Assembly (NCBI RefSeq): GCF_014650595.1
Contig: NZ_BMVG01000004.1
Coordinates: 310,001 to 374,000, forward strand
Source of the DNA: Streptomyces alanosinicus
GTDB taxonomy: Bacteria; Actinomycetota; Actinomycetes; Streptomycetales; Streptomycetaceae
Reading direction: 5' to 3'
Length of the DNA stretch: 64,000 nucleotides
The translations under genes were made by a program, and so were the position numbers. A model generated the notes under the pieces. That model had not been told where the DNA came from. It ran no database searches and worked only from the letters and a program-made list of their open reading frames with translations. The first letter of the stretch is position 1. Every line of letters begins with the position of its first letter. Shown here in pieces: positions 8,514 through 17,886 of this stretch.

Positions 8514-8690
8514 CGGGCGTGCGGGCAGTCTTTGACTGGCCTGGGACTGACGGGCTTGGCGGCGCTGACGGGCCCCACGGGGCCGACGGGCCTGGCGGGA
8601 CCGAACGGGCCTCGCCGGAGCGACGGGCCTGGCGGGTCCATGGGTGAGCGATGGGCTTCGTGGGACCGATGCGCCGGGAGCGACGGGCTT
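8497..8690 (+). repeat. Degenerate GACGGGC(CT/TT) repeat array after pimA
   Basis: About eight near-copies of GACGGGC followed by CTGG, TTGG or TTCG occur between 8511 and 8690. A 22-base segment spanning the pimA stop (8497-8518) recurs at 8534-8555 with one mismatch, 37 bases apart. One frame (8532-8729) would read as Gly-Pro-Thr-Gly-like repeats, but it has no ribosome site and is not annotated as a gene. The array fills the 212-base gap before the next gene. Confidence 0.7.
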
Positions 8691-8713
8691 CGAGCGCGGC
8701 CGGAGCGTGCCGA

Positions 8714-8719
8714 TAGCCT
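8714..8719 (+). promoter_or_regulatory. Candidate -10 (TAGCCT) for a leaderless transcript
   Basis: TAGCCT ends six bases before the GTG at 8726. No ribosome binding site precedes the GTG, consistent with a leaderless mRNA. No -35 box is clear because the repeat array occupies that position. Confidence 0.4.
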
Positions 8720-8725
8720 TCGGCC

Positions 8726-9268
8726 GTGACCGCAACCCTCATCTGGATCCTCGTCGCACTCGTCGCGATCGGCGTGTACCTCAGCTGGACGGCCGGGCGG
8801 CTGGACCGGCTGCATGTGCGCATGGACGCCGCGCGGGCCGCGCTCGACGCACAGCTGCTGCGCCGGGCCTCCGTCGCACAGGAACTCGCGACCTCGGGCG
8901 TGCTGGACCCGGCCGCCTCGATCGTCCTGTACGAGGCCGCGCACGGGGCCCGGCAGGCCGAGGAGGAGCAGCGGGAGGTCGCCGAGAGCGAACTGAGCCA
9001 GGCGCTGCGCGCGGTGTTCGAGGACCCCGCCCAGGTGGAGGCGGTGCGGGAGGCGCCGGGCGGCGAGCAGGCGGCCCGTGAGCTGGCCGAAGCCGTACGC
9101 CGGGTCCCGATGGCCCGCCGCTTCCACAACGACGCCGTGGGGGCCGCCCGCAGGCTGCGCGAGCACCGCAAGGTCCGCTGGTTCCGGCTGGCCGGGCACG
9201 CCCCGTTCCCGCTGGCCTTCGAGATGGACGACGAGCCCCCCGCGGCCCTGGTGGAGCGGGCTTCCTGA
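8726..9268 (+). CDS. Membrane-anchored coiled protein of the pimA cluster
   Basis: This 180-aa protein has one N-terminal membrane helix ([18 protein letters not shown]). A helical segment with [20 protein letters not shown] follows, resembling the start of LemA-type proteins. The remainder is charged and helical, with no catalytic motif I can see. Its position after pimA matches the mycobacterial protein that carries a similar N-terminal anchor fused to a Nudix domain; here no Nudix box is present. The likely orientation is N-out with a cytoplasmic coiled tail. The function is unknown. Confidence 0.7.
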   Translation: MTATLIWILVALVAIGVYLSWTAGRLDRLHVRMDAARAALDAQLLRRASVAQELATSGVLDPAASIVLYEAAHGARQAEEEQREVAESELSQALRAVFEDPAQVEAVREAPGGEQAARELAEAVRRVPMARRFHNDAVGAARRLREHRKVRWFRLAGHAPFPLAFEMDDEPPAALVERAS

Positions 9269-9393
9269 ACCCCGGGGGAACCCTCTCTGCACGAAAAGGA
9301 TCCACCGGCTTGCCATTGGCCCTTGCTGTGGCCTGGTCCACTCGCGTTTTCTCGTCGGTGCAGAAACCCTCTTTCACATCAGCGAGGTCACCC

Positions 9394-10299
9394 GTGTCCA
9401 CCACCGAGAACCAGGCTCCCGAGACCGGCACCGCCCGTGTGAAGCGCGGCATGGCCGAGCAGCTCAAGGGCGGCGTGATCATGGACGTCGTCACGCCGGA
9501 GCAGGCGAAGATCGCCGAGGACGCGGGCGCCGTCGCCGTCATGGCCCTGGAGCGGGTCCCCGCCGACATCCGCAAGGACGGCGGCGTGGCCCGTATGTCC
9601 GACCCGGACATGATCGAGGGCATCATCGACGCCGTCTCGATCCCGGTCATGGCCAAGTCCCGCATCGGCCACTTCGTCGAGGCCCAGGTGCTGCAGTCCC
9701 TCGGCGTCGACTACATCGACGAGTCCGAGGTCCTCACCCCGGCCGACGAGGTCAACCACTCCGACAAGTGGGCCTTCACCACCCCGTTCGTCTGCGGTGC
9801 CACCAACCTGGGCGAGGCCCTGCGCCGTATCGCCGAGGGCGCCGCGATGATCCGCTCCAAGGGCGAGGCCGGCACCGGCAACGTCGTCGAGGCCGTCCGG
9901 CACCTGCGCCAGATCAAGGGCGAGATCGCCAAGCTGCGCGGCTGCGACAACAACGAGATCTACGCCGCCGCCAAGGAGCTGCGCGCCCCGTTCGAGCTGG
10001 TCAAGGAGGTCGCCGAGCTGGGCAAGCTGCCGGTCGTGCTGTTCTCCGCCGGTGGCGTCGCGACCCCGGCCGACGCGGCCCTGATGCGTCAGCTCGGCGC
10101 CGAGGGCGTCTTCGTCGGCTCCGGCATCTTCAAGTCCGGCGACCCGGCCAAGCGCGCCGCCGCCATCGTGAAGGCCACCACCTTCTACGACGACCCGAAG
10201 ATCATCGCGGACGCGTCCCGCAACCTCGGCGAGGCCATGGTCGGCATCAACTGCGACACCCTCCCCGAGACCGAGCGCTACGCCAACCGCGGCTGGTAA
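9394..10299 (+). CDS. pdxS: Pyridoxal 5'-phosphate synthase, synthase subunit
   Basis: This 301-aa (beta/alpha)8 barrel subunit condenses ribose 5-phosphate, glyceraldehyde 3-phosphate and ammonia to PLP. The substrate-binding lysine lies in [10 protein letters not shown] (Lys88), and the second lysine in [10 protein letters not shown]. The GTG start at 9394 has GAGGT five bases upstream; an earlier TTG at 9310 would add a non-conserved N terminus. pdxT, which supplies ammonia, follows 13 bases after the stop, so the two subunits are co-expressed. Confidence 0.96.
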   Translation: MSTTENQAPETGTARVKRGMAEQLKGGVIMDVVTPEQAKIAEDAGAVAVMALERVPADIRKDGGVARMSDPDMIEGIIDAVSIPVMAKSRIGHFVEAQVLQSLGVDYIDESEVLTPADEVNHSDKWAFTTPFVCGATNLGEALRRIAEGAAMIRSKGEAGTGNVVEAVRHLRQIKGEIAKLRGCDNNEIYAAAKELRAPFELVKEVAELGKLPVVLFSAGGVATPADAALMRQLGAEGVFVGSGIFKSGDPAKRAAAIVKATTFYDDPKIIADASRNLGEAMVGINCDTLPETERYANRGW

Positions 10300-10312
10300 G
10301 GCACCGACACAC

Positions 10313-10918
10313 ATGAACACCCCCGTCATAGGCGTCCTGGCACTCCAGGGCGATGTACGGGAGCACCTCATCGCCCTGGCCGCGGCCGACGCCGTGGCCA
10401 GGCCGGTGCGGCGCCCCGAGGAACTCGCCGAGGTCGACGGTCTCGTCCTGCCCGGCGGCGAGTCCACCACCATCTCCAAGCTGGCCGTCCTGTTCGGCCT
10501 GATGGAGCCCCTCCGCGCGCGCGTGCGGGGCGGCATGCCCGTCTACGGCACCTGCGCCGGCATGATCATGCTCGCCGACAAGATCCTCGACCCGCGTTCG
10601 GGCCAGGAGACGATCGGCGGCATCGACATGATCGTGCGCCGCAACGCCTTCGGTCGGCAGAACGAGTCGTTCGAGGCCGCGGTCGACGTGCGGGGCATCG
10701 CGGGCGATCCTGTGGAGGGCGTCTTCATCCGCGCCCCGTGGGTGGAGTCCGTGGGCGCCGCGGCCGAGGTGCTCGCCGAGCACGAAGGGCACATCGTCGC
10801 CGTCCGCCAGGGCAACGTACTCGCCACGTCGTTCCACCCGGAACTGACCGGCGATCACCGCGTGCACTCGCTGTTCGTCGACATGGTGCGCGCCGACCGG
10901 GCGCCCGAGTCCTTGTAG
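10313..10918 (+). CDS. pdxT: Pyridoxal 5'-phosphate synthase, glutaminase subunit
   Basis: This 201-aa class I glutamine amidotransferase has nucleophile Cys81 in YGTCAGM and the His-Glu pair in SFHPE. It hydrolyses glutamine and channels ammonia to PdxS in the PLP synthase complex. It is the second gene of the pdxST unit. The yebC gene follows after 49 bases and has its own strong ribosome site, so it may be co-transcribed. Confidence 0.95.
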   Translation: MNTPVIGVLALQGDVREHLIALAAADAVARPVRRPEELAEVDGLVLPGGESTTISKLAVLFGLMEPLRARVRGGMPVYGTCAGMIMLADKILDPRSGQETIGGIDMIVRRNAFGRQNESFEAAVDVRGIAGDPVEGVFIRAPWVESVGAAAEVLAEHEGHIVAVRQGNVLATSFHPELTGDHRVHSLFVDMVRADRAPESL

Positions 10919-10967
10919 GATCTCTGGCGTTCCGTACAGAGATGGGTTACGCGAAGGAGACAGGCAG

Positions 10968-11720
10968 ATGTCCGGCCACTCTAAATGGGCCACGACGAAG
11001 CACAAGAAGGCCGTGATCGATGCCAAGCGCGGCAAGCTCTTCGCGAAGCTGATCAAGAACATCGAGGTCGCGGCGCGCATGGGCGGCGTCGACATCGATG
11101 GCAACCCGACGCTTTACGACGCCGTTCAGAAGGCCAAGAAGCAGTCGGTGCCGAACAAGAACATCGACTCCGCGATCAAGCGCGGTGGCGGTCTCGAGGC
11201 CGGCGGCGCCGACTACGAGACGATCATGTACGAGGGCTACGGTCCCAACGGTGTCGCGGTGCTCATCGAGTGCCTCACCGACAACCGCAACCGCGCCGCC
11301 TCCGACGTCCGTGTCGCCATGACCCGCAACGGCGGCAACATGGCCGACCCGGGCTCGGTGTCGTACCTCTTCAACCGCAAGGGCGTCGTCATCGTCCCCA
11401 AGGGCGAGCTGACCGAGGACGACGTCCTCGGTGCCGTCCTGGACGCGGGCGCCGAGGAGGTCAACGACCTCGGCGAGTCCTTCGAGGTGCTCAGCGAGGC
11501 CACCGACCTGGTCGCGGTCCGCACCGCCCTCCAGGAGTCCGGCATCGACTACGACTCCGCCGAGGCCAACTTCGTCCCGACCATGCAGGTCGAGCTGGAC
11601 GAGGAGGGCGCCAAGAAGATCTTCAAGCTCATCGACGCGCTGGAGGACAGCGACGACGTGCAGAACGTCTTCGCGAACTTCGACGTCAGCGACGAGATCA
11701 TGGAGAAGGTCGACGCGTAA
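10968..11720 (+). CDS. yebC: YebC/TACO1 family transcription or translation regulator
   Basis: This 250-aa protein begins with the family hallmark [13 protein letters not shown] and contains the conserved [10 protein letters not shown] segment. Family members bind DNA or the ribosome; some help translate polyproline stretches, and others regulate ruvC and quorum genes. An AAGGAG site precedes the ATG. It lies just before ruvCAB, the usual bacterial arrangement, but a strong terminator at 11746 separates them here. It is cytoplasmic with no membrane segment. Confidence 0.93.
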   Translation: MSGHSKWATTKHKKAVIDAKRGKLFAKLIKNIEVAARMGGVDIDGNPTLYDAVQKAKKQSVPNKNIDSAIKRGGGLEAGGADYETIMYEGYGPNGVAVLIECLTDNRNRAASDVRVAMTRNGGNMADPGSVSYLFNRKGVVIVPKGELTEDDVLGAVLDAGAEEVNDLGESFEVLSEATDLVAVRTALQESGIDYDSAEANFVPTMQVELDEEGAKKIFKLIDALEDSDDVQNVFANFDVSDEIMEKVDA

Positions 11721-11745
11721 CGCTGCCGCGCGCTTCGCAGGTCTC

Positions 11746-11775
11746 ACGGGCCGACGGGACAACCCGTCGGCCCGT
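11746..11775 (+). terminator. Terminator after yebC
   Basis: A perfect 13-bp GC-rich stem (11746-11758 with 11763-11775) has an ACAA loop. It insulates the ruv operon from pdxST-yebC transcription. Confidence 0.8.
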
Positions 11776-11802
11776 CGCCGTGCCGGGCGCCGGTGCACGG
11801 CG

Positions 11803-11825
11803 TTGTCAGTGCCAACCGATAGCCT
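11803..11825 (+). promoter_or_regulatory. RecA-independent DNA-damage (PafBC-type) promoter of ruvCAB
   Basis: TTGTCAGTG, eight bases, then TAGCCT matches TTGTCRGTG-N8-TAnnnT exactly. The predicted start near 11832 leaves a short leader with a purine-rich ribosome site (GAGGGGAGGGGGG) before ruvC. Confidence 0.75.
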
Positions 11826-11858
11826 GCACAAACAGGCGATCGAGGGGAGGGGGGCGCG

Positions 11859-12398
11859 GTGCGCGTACTGGGGGTGGACCCCGGGCTGACCAGGTGCGGT
11901 GTCGGCGTCGTCGAGGGGATCGCGGGCCGTCCGCTCACCATGCTCGGCGTCGGCGTCGTCCGTACCCCGGCGGACGTCGACCTGAGCCACCGTCTCCTCG
12001 CCGTCGAGCAGGGCATCGAGGAGTGGCTGGACGAGCACCGGCCCGAGTTCGTCGCCGTCGAGCGCGTCTTCAGCCAGCACAACGTACGCACCGTGATGGG
12101 CACCGCCCAGGCCAGCGCCGTGGCCATGCTGTGCGCCGCCCGGCGCGGCATCCCCGTCGCCCTGCACACCCCGAGCGAGGTCAAGGCCGCCGTCACCGGC
12201 ACCGGGCGCGCCGACAAGGCCCAGGTCGGCGCCATGGTCACCCGGCTGCTGCGGCTCTCGGCACCGCCCAGACCCGCCGACGCCGCCGACGCCCTCGCGC
12301 TCGCCATCTGTCACATCTGGCGCGCCCCCGCGCAGAACCGGCTCCAGCAGGCCGTCGCCCGCCACACACTCAACGCAACGAAAGGCCGTACGGCATGA
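11859..12398 (+). CDS. ruvC: Holliday junction resolvase
   Basis: This 179-aa endonuclease cuts Holliday junctions symmetrically after RuvAB branch migration. The acidic active site is recognisable: Asp7 in [10 protein letters not shown], Glu68 in VAVERVF, and the aspartates of [14 protein letters not shown]. The GTG start has a strong polypurine ribosome site. Its TGA overlaps the ATG of ruvA (ATGA). Expression is probably driven by the DNA-damage promoter at 11803. Confidence 0.96.
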   Translation: MRVLGVDPGLTRCGVGVVEGIAGRPLTMLGVGVVRTPADVDLSHRLLAVEQGIEEWLDEHRPEFVAVERVFSQHNVRTVMGTAQASAVAMLCAARRGIPVALHTPSEVKAAVTGTGRADKAQVGAMVTRLLRLSAPPRPADAADALALAICHIWRAPAQNRLQQAVARHTLNATKGRTA

Positions 12399-13003
12399 TC
12401 GCCTTCGTCAGCGGCACGGTCGCCGCGCTCGCCCCCGACGCCGCGGTCGTCGAGGTCGGCGGCGTCGGCATGGCCGTCCAGTGCACGCCGAACACGCTGT
12501 CCACGCTCCGTATCGGCCAGCCCGCCAAACTGCACACCTCGCTCGTGGTCCGCGAGGACTCGCTGACCCTGTACGGCTTCGCCGACGACGACGAGCGCCA
12601 GGTCTTCGAGCTACTGCAGACCGCGAGCGGCGTCGGCCCGCGCCTGGCCCAGGCCATGCTCGCCGTGCACACCCCGGACGCGCTGCGCCGCGCCGTCGCC
12701 ACCGACGACGAGAAGGCGCTCACCGCCGTCCCCGGCATCGGCAAGAAGGGCGCGCAGAAACTGCTGCTGGAGCTGAAGGACCGGCTCGGCGAGCCCCTCG
12801 GTACGGCCCCCGCGATCGGCGCCCCGGTCACCCAGGGCTGGCGCGACCAGCTGCACGCGGCCCTCATCGGCCTCGGCTACGCCACCCGCGAGGCCGACGA
12901 GGCGGTCACCGCCGTGGCCCCCCAGGCCGAGGCCGCGGGCGGCACACCCCAGGTGGGCCAGCTGCTGAAGGCCGCCCTGCAGACCCTGAACCGCGCCCGC
13001 TGA
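12395..13003 (+). CDS. ruvA: Holliday junction DNA helicase subunit RuvA
   Basis: This 202-aa protein has the three RuvA domains: an N-terminal OB fold ([20 protein letters not shown]), tandem helix-hairpin-helix motifs ([13 protein letters not shown] and [16 protein letters not shown]), and a C-terminal three-helix domain that contacts RuvB. Tetramers hold the junction open while RuvB pumps DNA. The start codon overlaps the ruvC stop, and ruvB follows 40 bases later. Confidence 0.96.
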   Translation: MIAFVSGTVAALAPDAAVVEVGGVGMAVQCTPNTLSTLRIGQPAKLHTSLVVREDSLTLYGFADDDERQVFELLQTASGVGPRLAQAMLAVHTPDALRRAVATDDEKALTAVPGIGKKGAQKLLLELKDRLGEPLGTAPAIGAPVTQGWRDQLHAALIGLGYATREADEAVTAVAPQAEAAGGTPQVGQLLKAALQTLNRAR

Positions 13004-13043
13004 CCCCCGCGACGCTGACCCACGACGATCGAGGCACACGCAT

Positions 13044-14114
13044 ATGAACTGGGACGACTCCACCGACACCCCCGCCCCCGAGCGGCTCGTCGGTGCGTCC
13101 GCCGACGGGGAGGACCAGGCCGTCGAGGCCGCCCTGCGCCCCAAGGACCTCGGCGAGTTCATCGGCCAGGAGAAGGTCCGCGAACAGCTCGACCTCGTCC
13201 TGCGGGCCGCACGCGCGCGGGGCGCCACCGCCGACCATGTGCTGCTCTCCGGCGCGCCCGGCCTGGGCAAGACCACCCTGTCGATGATCATCGCGGCCGA
13301 GATGGGCGCCCCCATCCGCATCACCTCCGGCCCCGCCATCCAGCACGCCGGCGACCTCGCCGCGATCCTCTCCTCCCTCCAGGAGGGCGAGGTCCTCTTC
13401 CTCGACGAGATCCACCGCATGTCCCGGCCCGCCGAGGAGATGCTGTACATGGCGATGGAGGACTTCCGCGTCGACGTCATCGTCGGAAAGGGCCCCGGCG
13501 CCACCGCCATCCCGCTGGAGCTGCCGCCGTTCACCCTGGTCGGCGCGACCACGCGCGCGGGCCTGCTGCCACCCCCGCTGCGCGACCGCTTCGGCTTCAC
13601 CGCGCACATGGAGTTCTACGAACCACGCGAACTGGAACGCGTCGTGCACCGCTCGGCACACCTGCTGGACGTCGAGATCGAGCCGGACGGCGCCGCCGAG
13701 ATCGCCGGCCGCTCCCGTGGCACACCCCGTATCGCCAACCGCCTGCTGCGCCGCGTCCGCGACTACGCGCAGGTCAAGGCCGACGGCCGCATCACCCGCG
13801 ACATCGCGGCGGCCGCCCTCGCGGTCTACGAGGTCGACGCGCGCGGTCTCGACCGTCTCGACCGCGCCGTCCTCGAAGCCCTGCTGAAACTGTTCGGCGG
13901 AGGCCCGGTCGGCCTGTCCACGCTCGCCGTCGCGGTGGGGGAGGAGCGCGAGACCGTCGAGGAGGTCGCCGAGCCCTTCCTCGTCCGCGAGGGCCTGCTC
14001 GCCCGTACCCCGCGCGGCCGAGTCGCCACGCCCGCCGCGTGGGCGCACCTCGATCTGACCCCGCCCCGCTCGGCGACCGGGGGAAACGGACAACAGGACC
14101 TGTTCGGTACCTGA
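13044..14114 (+). CDS. ruvB: Holliday junction DNA helicase subunit RuvB
   Basis: This 356-aa AAA+ motor has Walker A GAPGLGKT (residues 70-77) and Walker [10 protein letters not shown]. Sensor 1 is GATTRAG, and a C-terminal winged helix ([18 protein letters not shown]) follows. Hexamers drive branch migration with RuvA. GAGG lies upstream of the ATG. It is the last gene of ruvCAB. The next gene, yajC, has its own promoter. Confidence 0.97.
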   Translation: MNWDDSTDTPAPERLVGASADGEDQAVEAALRPKDLGEFIGQEKVREQLDLVLRAARARGATADHVLLSGAPGLGKTTLSMIIAAEMGAPIRITSGPAIQHAGDLAAILSSLQEGEVLFLDEIHRMSRPAEEMLYMAMEDFRVDVIVGKGPGATAIPLELPPFTLVGATTRAGLLPPPLRDRFGFTAHMEFYEPRELERVVHRSAHLLDVEIEPDGAAEIAGRSRGTPRIANRLLRRVRDYAQVKADGRITRDIAAAALAVYEVDARGLDRLDRAVLEALLKLFGGGPVGLSTLAVAVGEERETVEEVAEPFLVREGLLARTPRGRVATPAAWAHLDLTPPRSATGGNGQQDLFGT

Positions 14115-14115
14115 T

Positions 14116-14157
14116 GGGGCAGTGACGGCTCCGTTGACGGGGCAGTGACGGCTCCGT
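14116..14157 (+). repeat. Two perfect 19-base direct repeats between ruvB and yajC
   Basis: GGGGCAGTGACGGCTCCGT occurs at 14116-14134 and 14139-14157, a 23-base period, directly after the ruvB stop. A third, degraded copy (TGTCTCCGTGACGG) follows. Each unit contains AGTGAC, which resembles a BldD half-site. Confidence 0.7.
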
Positions 14158-14217
14158 GATGTCTCCGTGACGGCGAAGGCATTGGCCCGAGCAGGAACCC
14201 AGGTGCCATGCTGAGCG

Positions 14218-14247
14218 TTGTTCCATGCGCGCGGACTCGCTTAGACT
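14218..14247 (+). promoter_or_regulatory. Vegetative-type promoter for yajC
   Basis: A TTGTTC -35 box, an 18-base spacer and a TAGACT -10 box precede yajC, giving a leader of about 84 bases. Confidence 0.5.
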
Positions 14248-14336
14248 CCGCCGATGCCGCCTTTGCGGGCGGTGCCGACCAGCCCCCATCGATCAGGCCG
14301 CTCACCCGCGCGGTCGCGCGAAGGAAATTCCGTCCC

Positions 14337-14840
14337 GTGAATGCCTATACCCTTCTCCCGTTCATCGTGCTCATCGCGGCCATGTTCCTGATGACACGCT
14401 CGGCCAAGAAGAAGCAGCAGCAGGCCGCGACCATGCGGAACGAGATGCAGCCCGGCTCCGGTGTCCGCACGATCGGGGGGATGTACGCGACGGTCAAGGA
14501 GGTGGGCGAGGACACGGTCCTCCTCGACGCCGGTCCGGGCGTCGAGCTCCTCTTCGCCAAGAACGCGATCGGCGCCGTCCTCACCGACGACGAGTACAAC
14601 CGCATCGTCCACGGCATCGAGCACGACCTGAAGGCCGACACCGACATCGTCCCGGACGACGCCTCCTCCCTCACCGAGACCGACGAGTCCGACTCGCCCG
14701 CTGCCGCCGCCTCCGACGACAAGGCCGTCGACCTCGGTAAGAAGGACGTCGGCGAGGACGGCGCCGACACCGCCGAGGCGACCGAGGCCAAGGCGGAGGA
14801 CGAGCCGAAGAAGACCGACGGCGACTCCGACGCGAAGTAG
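14337..14840 (+). CDS. yajC: Sec translocon accessory protein YajC
   Basis: This 167-aa protein has one N-terminal membrane helix (LLPFIVLIAAMFLMT), the basic RSAKKKQQQ cytoplasmic junction and the conserved RTIGGMYATVKEVGEDTVLLD domain. It associates with SecDF-YidC. A long acidic, Ala/Asp/Glu-rich tail extends beyond the usual length of about 110 residues. The GTG start is chosen because it places the membrane helix at the N terminus and has AAGGA upstream; the frame is open further upstream without conservation. secD follows after 142 bases. Confidence 0.92.
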   Translation: MNAYTLLPFIVLIAAMFLMTRSAKKKQQQAATMRNEMQPGSGVRTIGGMYATVKEVGEDTVLLDAGPGVELLFAKNAIGAVLTDDEYNRIVHGIEHDLKADTDIVPDDASSLTETDESDSPAAAASDDKAVDLGKKDVGEDGADTAEATEAKAEDEPKKTDGDSDAK

Positions 14841-14982
14841 TCACGCCCCGGTGGTGCGCCGCGCGGCATAATCCGCCCCGCGCACCACCGGGCGCCTGTT
14901 TCCCGTACGGAACAGCCCGACACCATGTCATGGCCGACCGCGCCGACCGGGCGCGGAGCGGCCCGAGAGGGAGTACGAGAAG

Positions 14983-16770
14983 GTGGCAGCACCTAAGAGG
15001 GGCCGGAGTGCGAGCGCCCAGAGCAAGCCAGGGCGCTCGCTGGCCCTGATCCTGATCGCCATCGTGGCGCTGACCGGAGGCATGTTCCTCTCCGGGCACA
15101 CCACTCCGCGTCTCGGCATCGACCTCGCCGGTGGTACGAGCATCACGCTCAAGGCGAAGGCCGACCAGGGGTCCGCGATCAACAAGGCCAACATGGACAC
15201 CGCGGTCGACATCATGAACCGCCGTGTCAACGGCCTCGGCGTCTCCGAGGCGGAGGTGCAGACCCAGGGGAACGACAACATCATCGTCAACATCCCCAAG
15301 GGCACCAACTCCAAGGAAGCCCAGCAACAGGTCGGCACCACCGCCAAGCTGTACTTCCGCCCGGTCCTGGCCAGCGAGCCCAGCGTCCCCGCCTCCCAGA
15401 GCCCGTCGCCGAGCGCCTCCTCCAGCGGCGGCTCCTCGCCGAAGCCGAGCGCGAGCCCCTCCGGCGGTGCCTCCTCCAAGGAGAAGGCGACCTCGTCCTC
15501 GACCGCGTCCCCCAAGGCCTCGCCGACCTCCCAGGGCCGCGCCGTCACCGACGCGCTGAAGGCCGGCTCCACCCCCTCGCCGAGCGGCTCCGCCTCCGGC
15601 AGCCCCACGCCGAAGGCCACTCCGTCGGCCTCCTCGGGCGCTGCCGCGGCCGCCGCCAAGCTCCAGGCCCAGTACGCCGCCCTGGACTGCACCAAGCCCG
15701 CCGCGCGGGCCAAGGTCGGCGGCGCCGCCAAGCCCGGCGAGCCCACGGTGGGCTGCGGCCAGACCAAGAACGTCTGGTACAAGTACGTGCTGGGCCCGGC
15801 CGCCGTGGACGGCACCGAGGTGAAGAAGGCGCAGGCCGTCTTCGACACCCAGGGCGCCGCCGGCTGGCAGGTCCAGATGACCTTCACCAACAGCGGTGCC
15901 AAGAAGTTCGCGGACATCACCGGCGCCCTCTCCCAGAAGCAGGAGCCGCAGAACGAGTTCGGCATCGTCCTCGACGGCGAGGTCGTCTCCAGCCCGTTCG
16001 TGAAGCAGGCCATCACCGGCGGCCAGGCGGAGATCTCCGGCAGCTTCACCCAGCAGGAGGCCCAGGGCCTCGCCAACATGCTGTCGTACGGCGCGCTGCC
16101 GCTGTCCTTCCAGGAGCAGTCCGTCACCACCGTCACCGCCGCGCTCGGCGGTGAGCAGCTGCACGCCGGTCTCCTCGCCGGTGCGATCGGCCTCGCGCTG
16201 GTCGTCCTCTATCTGGTGGTCTACTACCGCGGTCTCTCGCTCGTCGCCATGGCCTCGCTGCTGGTCTCCGCGATCCTCACCTACGTGATCATGTCGCTGC
16301 TCGGCCCGGCCATCCACTTCGCGCTGAACCTGCCGGCCGTCTGCGGTGCCATCGTCGCCATCGGTATCACCGCCGACTCGTTCATCGTGTACTTCGAACG
16401 CATCCGGGACGAGATCCGCGAGGGCCGCTCGCTGCGCCCCGCCGTCGAGCGTGCCTGGCCGCGGGCCCGGCGCACCATCCTGGTCTCCGACTTCGTGTCG
16501 TTCCTCGCCGCCGCCGTCCTGTTCATCGTGACGGTCGGCAAGGTCCAGGGCTTCGCGTTCACGCTCGGTCTGACCACCCTGCTCGACGTCGTCGTCGTCT
16601 TCTTCTTCACCAAGCCGCTGATGACACTCCTCGCCCGCCGAAAGTTCTTCGCGGACGGCCACAAGTGGTCCGGCCTGGACCCGAAGGGCTTGGGCGCCAA
16701 GCCGCCCCTGCGCCGCACCCGCCGTTCCGCCGGCCCGGTGGCCGGCCCTGTCGACCCGAAGGAGGCCTGA
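14983..16770 (+). CDS. secD: Protein translocase subunit SecD
   Basis: This 595-aa RND-like protein has an N-terminal helix (residues about 15-33), a periplasmic-side domain beginning GIDLAGGTSITLKAK, and five C-terminal helices containing GITADSFIVYFERIRDE. With SecF it uses the proton gradient to help complete protein export. A Ser/Pro/Ala-rich low-complexity insertion of about 90 residues (residues roughly 130-225) interrupts the extracytoplasmic domain; it is typical of actinobacterial SecD and probably disordered. The start is GTG. secF follows three bases after the stop. Confidence 0.95.
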   Translation: MAAPKRGRSASAQSKPGRSLALILIAIVALTGGMFLSGHTTPRLGIDLAGGTSITLKAKADQGSAINKANMDTAVDIMNRRVNGLGVSEAEVQTQGNDNIIVNIPKGTNSKEAQQQVGTTAKLYFRPVLASEPSVPASQSPSPSASSSGGSSPKPSASPSGGASSKEKATSSSTASPKASPTSQGRAVTDALKAGSTPSPSGSASGSPTPKATPSASSGAAAAAAKLQAQYAALDCTKPAARAKVGGAAKPGEPTVGCGQTKNVWYKYVLGPAAVDGTEVKKAQAVFDTQGAAGWQVQMTFTNSGAKKFADITGALSQKQEPQNEFGIVLDGEVVSSPFVKQAITGGQAEISGSFTQQEAQGLANMLSYGALPLSFQEQSVTTVTAALGGEQLHAGLLAGAIGLALVVLYLVVYYRGLSLVAMASLLVSAILTYVIMSLLGPAIHFALNLPAVCGAIVAIGITADSFIVYFERIRDEIREGRSLRPAVERAWPRARRTILVSDFVSFLAAAVLFIVTVGKVQGFAFTLGLTTLLDVVVVFFFTKPLMTLLARRKFFADGHKWSGLDPKGLGAKPPLRRTRRSAGPVAGPVDPKEA

Positions 16771-16773
16771 GCG

Positions 16774-17886
16774 ATGTCGAAACTCGGCAACCTCGGCGCT
16801 CGACTGCACCGCGGCGAGATCTCGTACGACTTCGTCGGCAAGCGCAAGATCTGGTACGGCGTCTCCATCCTGATCACCATCACGGCCATCGTCGGCCTGG
16901 CGGTGCGCGGCCTGAACATGGGCATCGAGTTCAAGGGCGGCGCGGTCTTCACCACGCCGACCAGCATGAGCACCTCGGTGGCCCAGGCGGAGAACTACGC
17001 CAAGGACGCCTCCGGCCATGAGGCGATCGTGCAGAAGCTCGGCAACGGCAGCCTGCGCATCCAGATCGCCGGCATCGACACCGGCCAGTCCGACAAGATC
17101 AAGCAGGAGCTGGCCAAGGACCTGAACCTCAACCCCGAGAAACTCGCCGCCGACCTGGTCGGCCCGAGCTGGGGTGAGCAGATCGCCAACAAGGCCTGGC
17201 AGGGCCTCGGCATCTTCATGGTGCTCGTCGTGATCTACCTGGCCATCGCCTTCGAGTGGCGCATGGCCGTCGCGGCCCTGGTCGCGCTGATCCACGACAT
17301 CACCATCACGACCGGTATCTACGCCCTCGTCGGCTTCGAGGTCACGCCCGGTACGGTCATCGGTCTGCTGACGATCCTCGGTTACTCGCTCTACGACACG
17401 GTCGTGGTCTTCGACAGCCTCAAGGAGCAGACGAAGGACATCACCAAGCAGACGCGCCTCACCTACAGCGACATCGCCAACCAGTCGATCAACGGCACCC
17501 TGGTCCGCTCGATCAACACCACGGTCGTCGCCCTGCTGCCGGTCGCCGGCCTGCTGTTCATCGGCGGAGGCTTCCTCGGCGCCGGCACGCTGAACGACAT
17601 CTCGCTGTCGCTGTTCGTCGGTCTCGCGGCCGGTGCCTACTCGTCGATCTTCATCGCCACACCGCTTGTCGCCGACCTCAAGGAGCAGGAGCCGGCCATG
17701 AAGGCCCTCACCAAGCGGGTCCTGGCCAAGCGTGCCCAGGCCGCCGCCGAGGAGGACCTCGCGGTCGACCGCGCCGGCGCGGCGGACGACGACCCGGAGG
17801 ACGCCGCCCCCGCCGTCGTGGGCCCCCGCAACCAGCCCGCGTCCCGCAACCGGGGCCGTGGCCGACCCTCGGGGAAGCGCCGATGA
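16774..17886 (+). CDS. secF: Protein translocase subunit SecF
   Basis: This 370-aa partner of SecD has six predicted membrane helices. It contains the FKGG motif (GIEFKGGAVF) and the helix-4 signature GYSLYDTVVVFD with its conserved Asp. A charged, Arg-rich C-terminal extension (about 60 residues, ending RNRGRGRPSGKRR) is cytoplasmic. It is translated directly behind secD, and its stop overlaps the apt start (ATGA), tying a purine salvage gene to the export operon. Confidence 0.95.
   Translation: MSKLGNLGARLHRGEISYDFVGKRKIWYGVSILITITAIVGLAVRGLNMGIEFKGGAVFTTPTSMSTSVAQAENYAKDASGHEAIVQKLGNGSLRIQIAGIDTGQSDKIKQELAKDLNLNPEKLAADLVGPSWGEQIANKAWQGLGIFMVLVVIYLAIAFEWRMAVAALVALIHDITITTGIYALVGFEVTPGTVIGLLTILGYSLYDTVVVFDSLKEQTKDITKQTRLTYSDIANQSINGTLVRSINTTVVALLPVAGLLFIGGGFLGAGTLNDISLSLFVGLAAGAYSSIFIATPLVADLKEQEPAMKALTKRVLAKRAQAAAEEDLAVDRAGAADDDPEDAAPAVVGPRNQPASRNRGRGRPSGKRR

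Noticed and set aside
8532..8729. Short collagen-like open frame after pimA
   Set aside because: It is generated by the GACGGGC repeat array, has no ribosome site and overlaps the start of the next gene.
9310..9393. TTG start extending pdxS by 28 residues
   Set aside because: The added residues are not PdxS-like and the GTG at 9394 has a good ribosome site.
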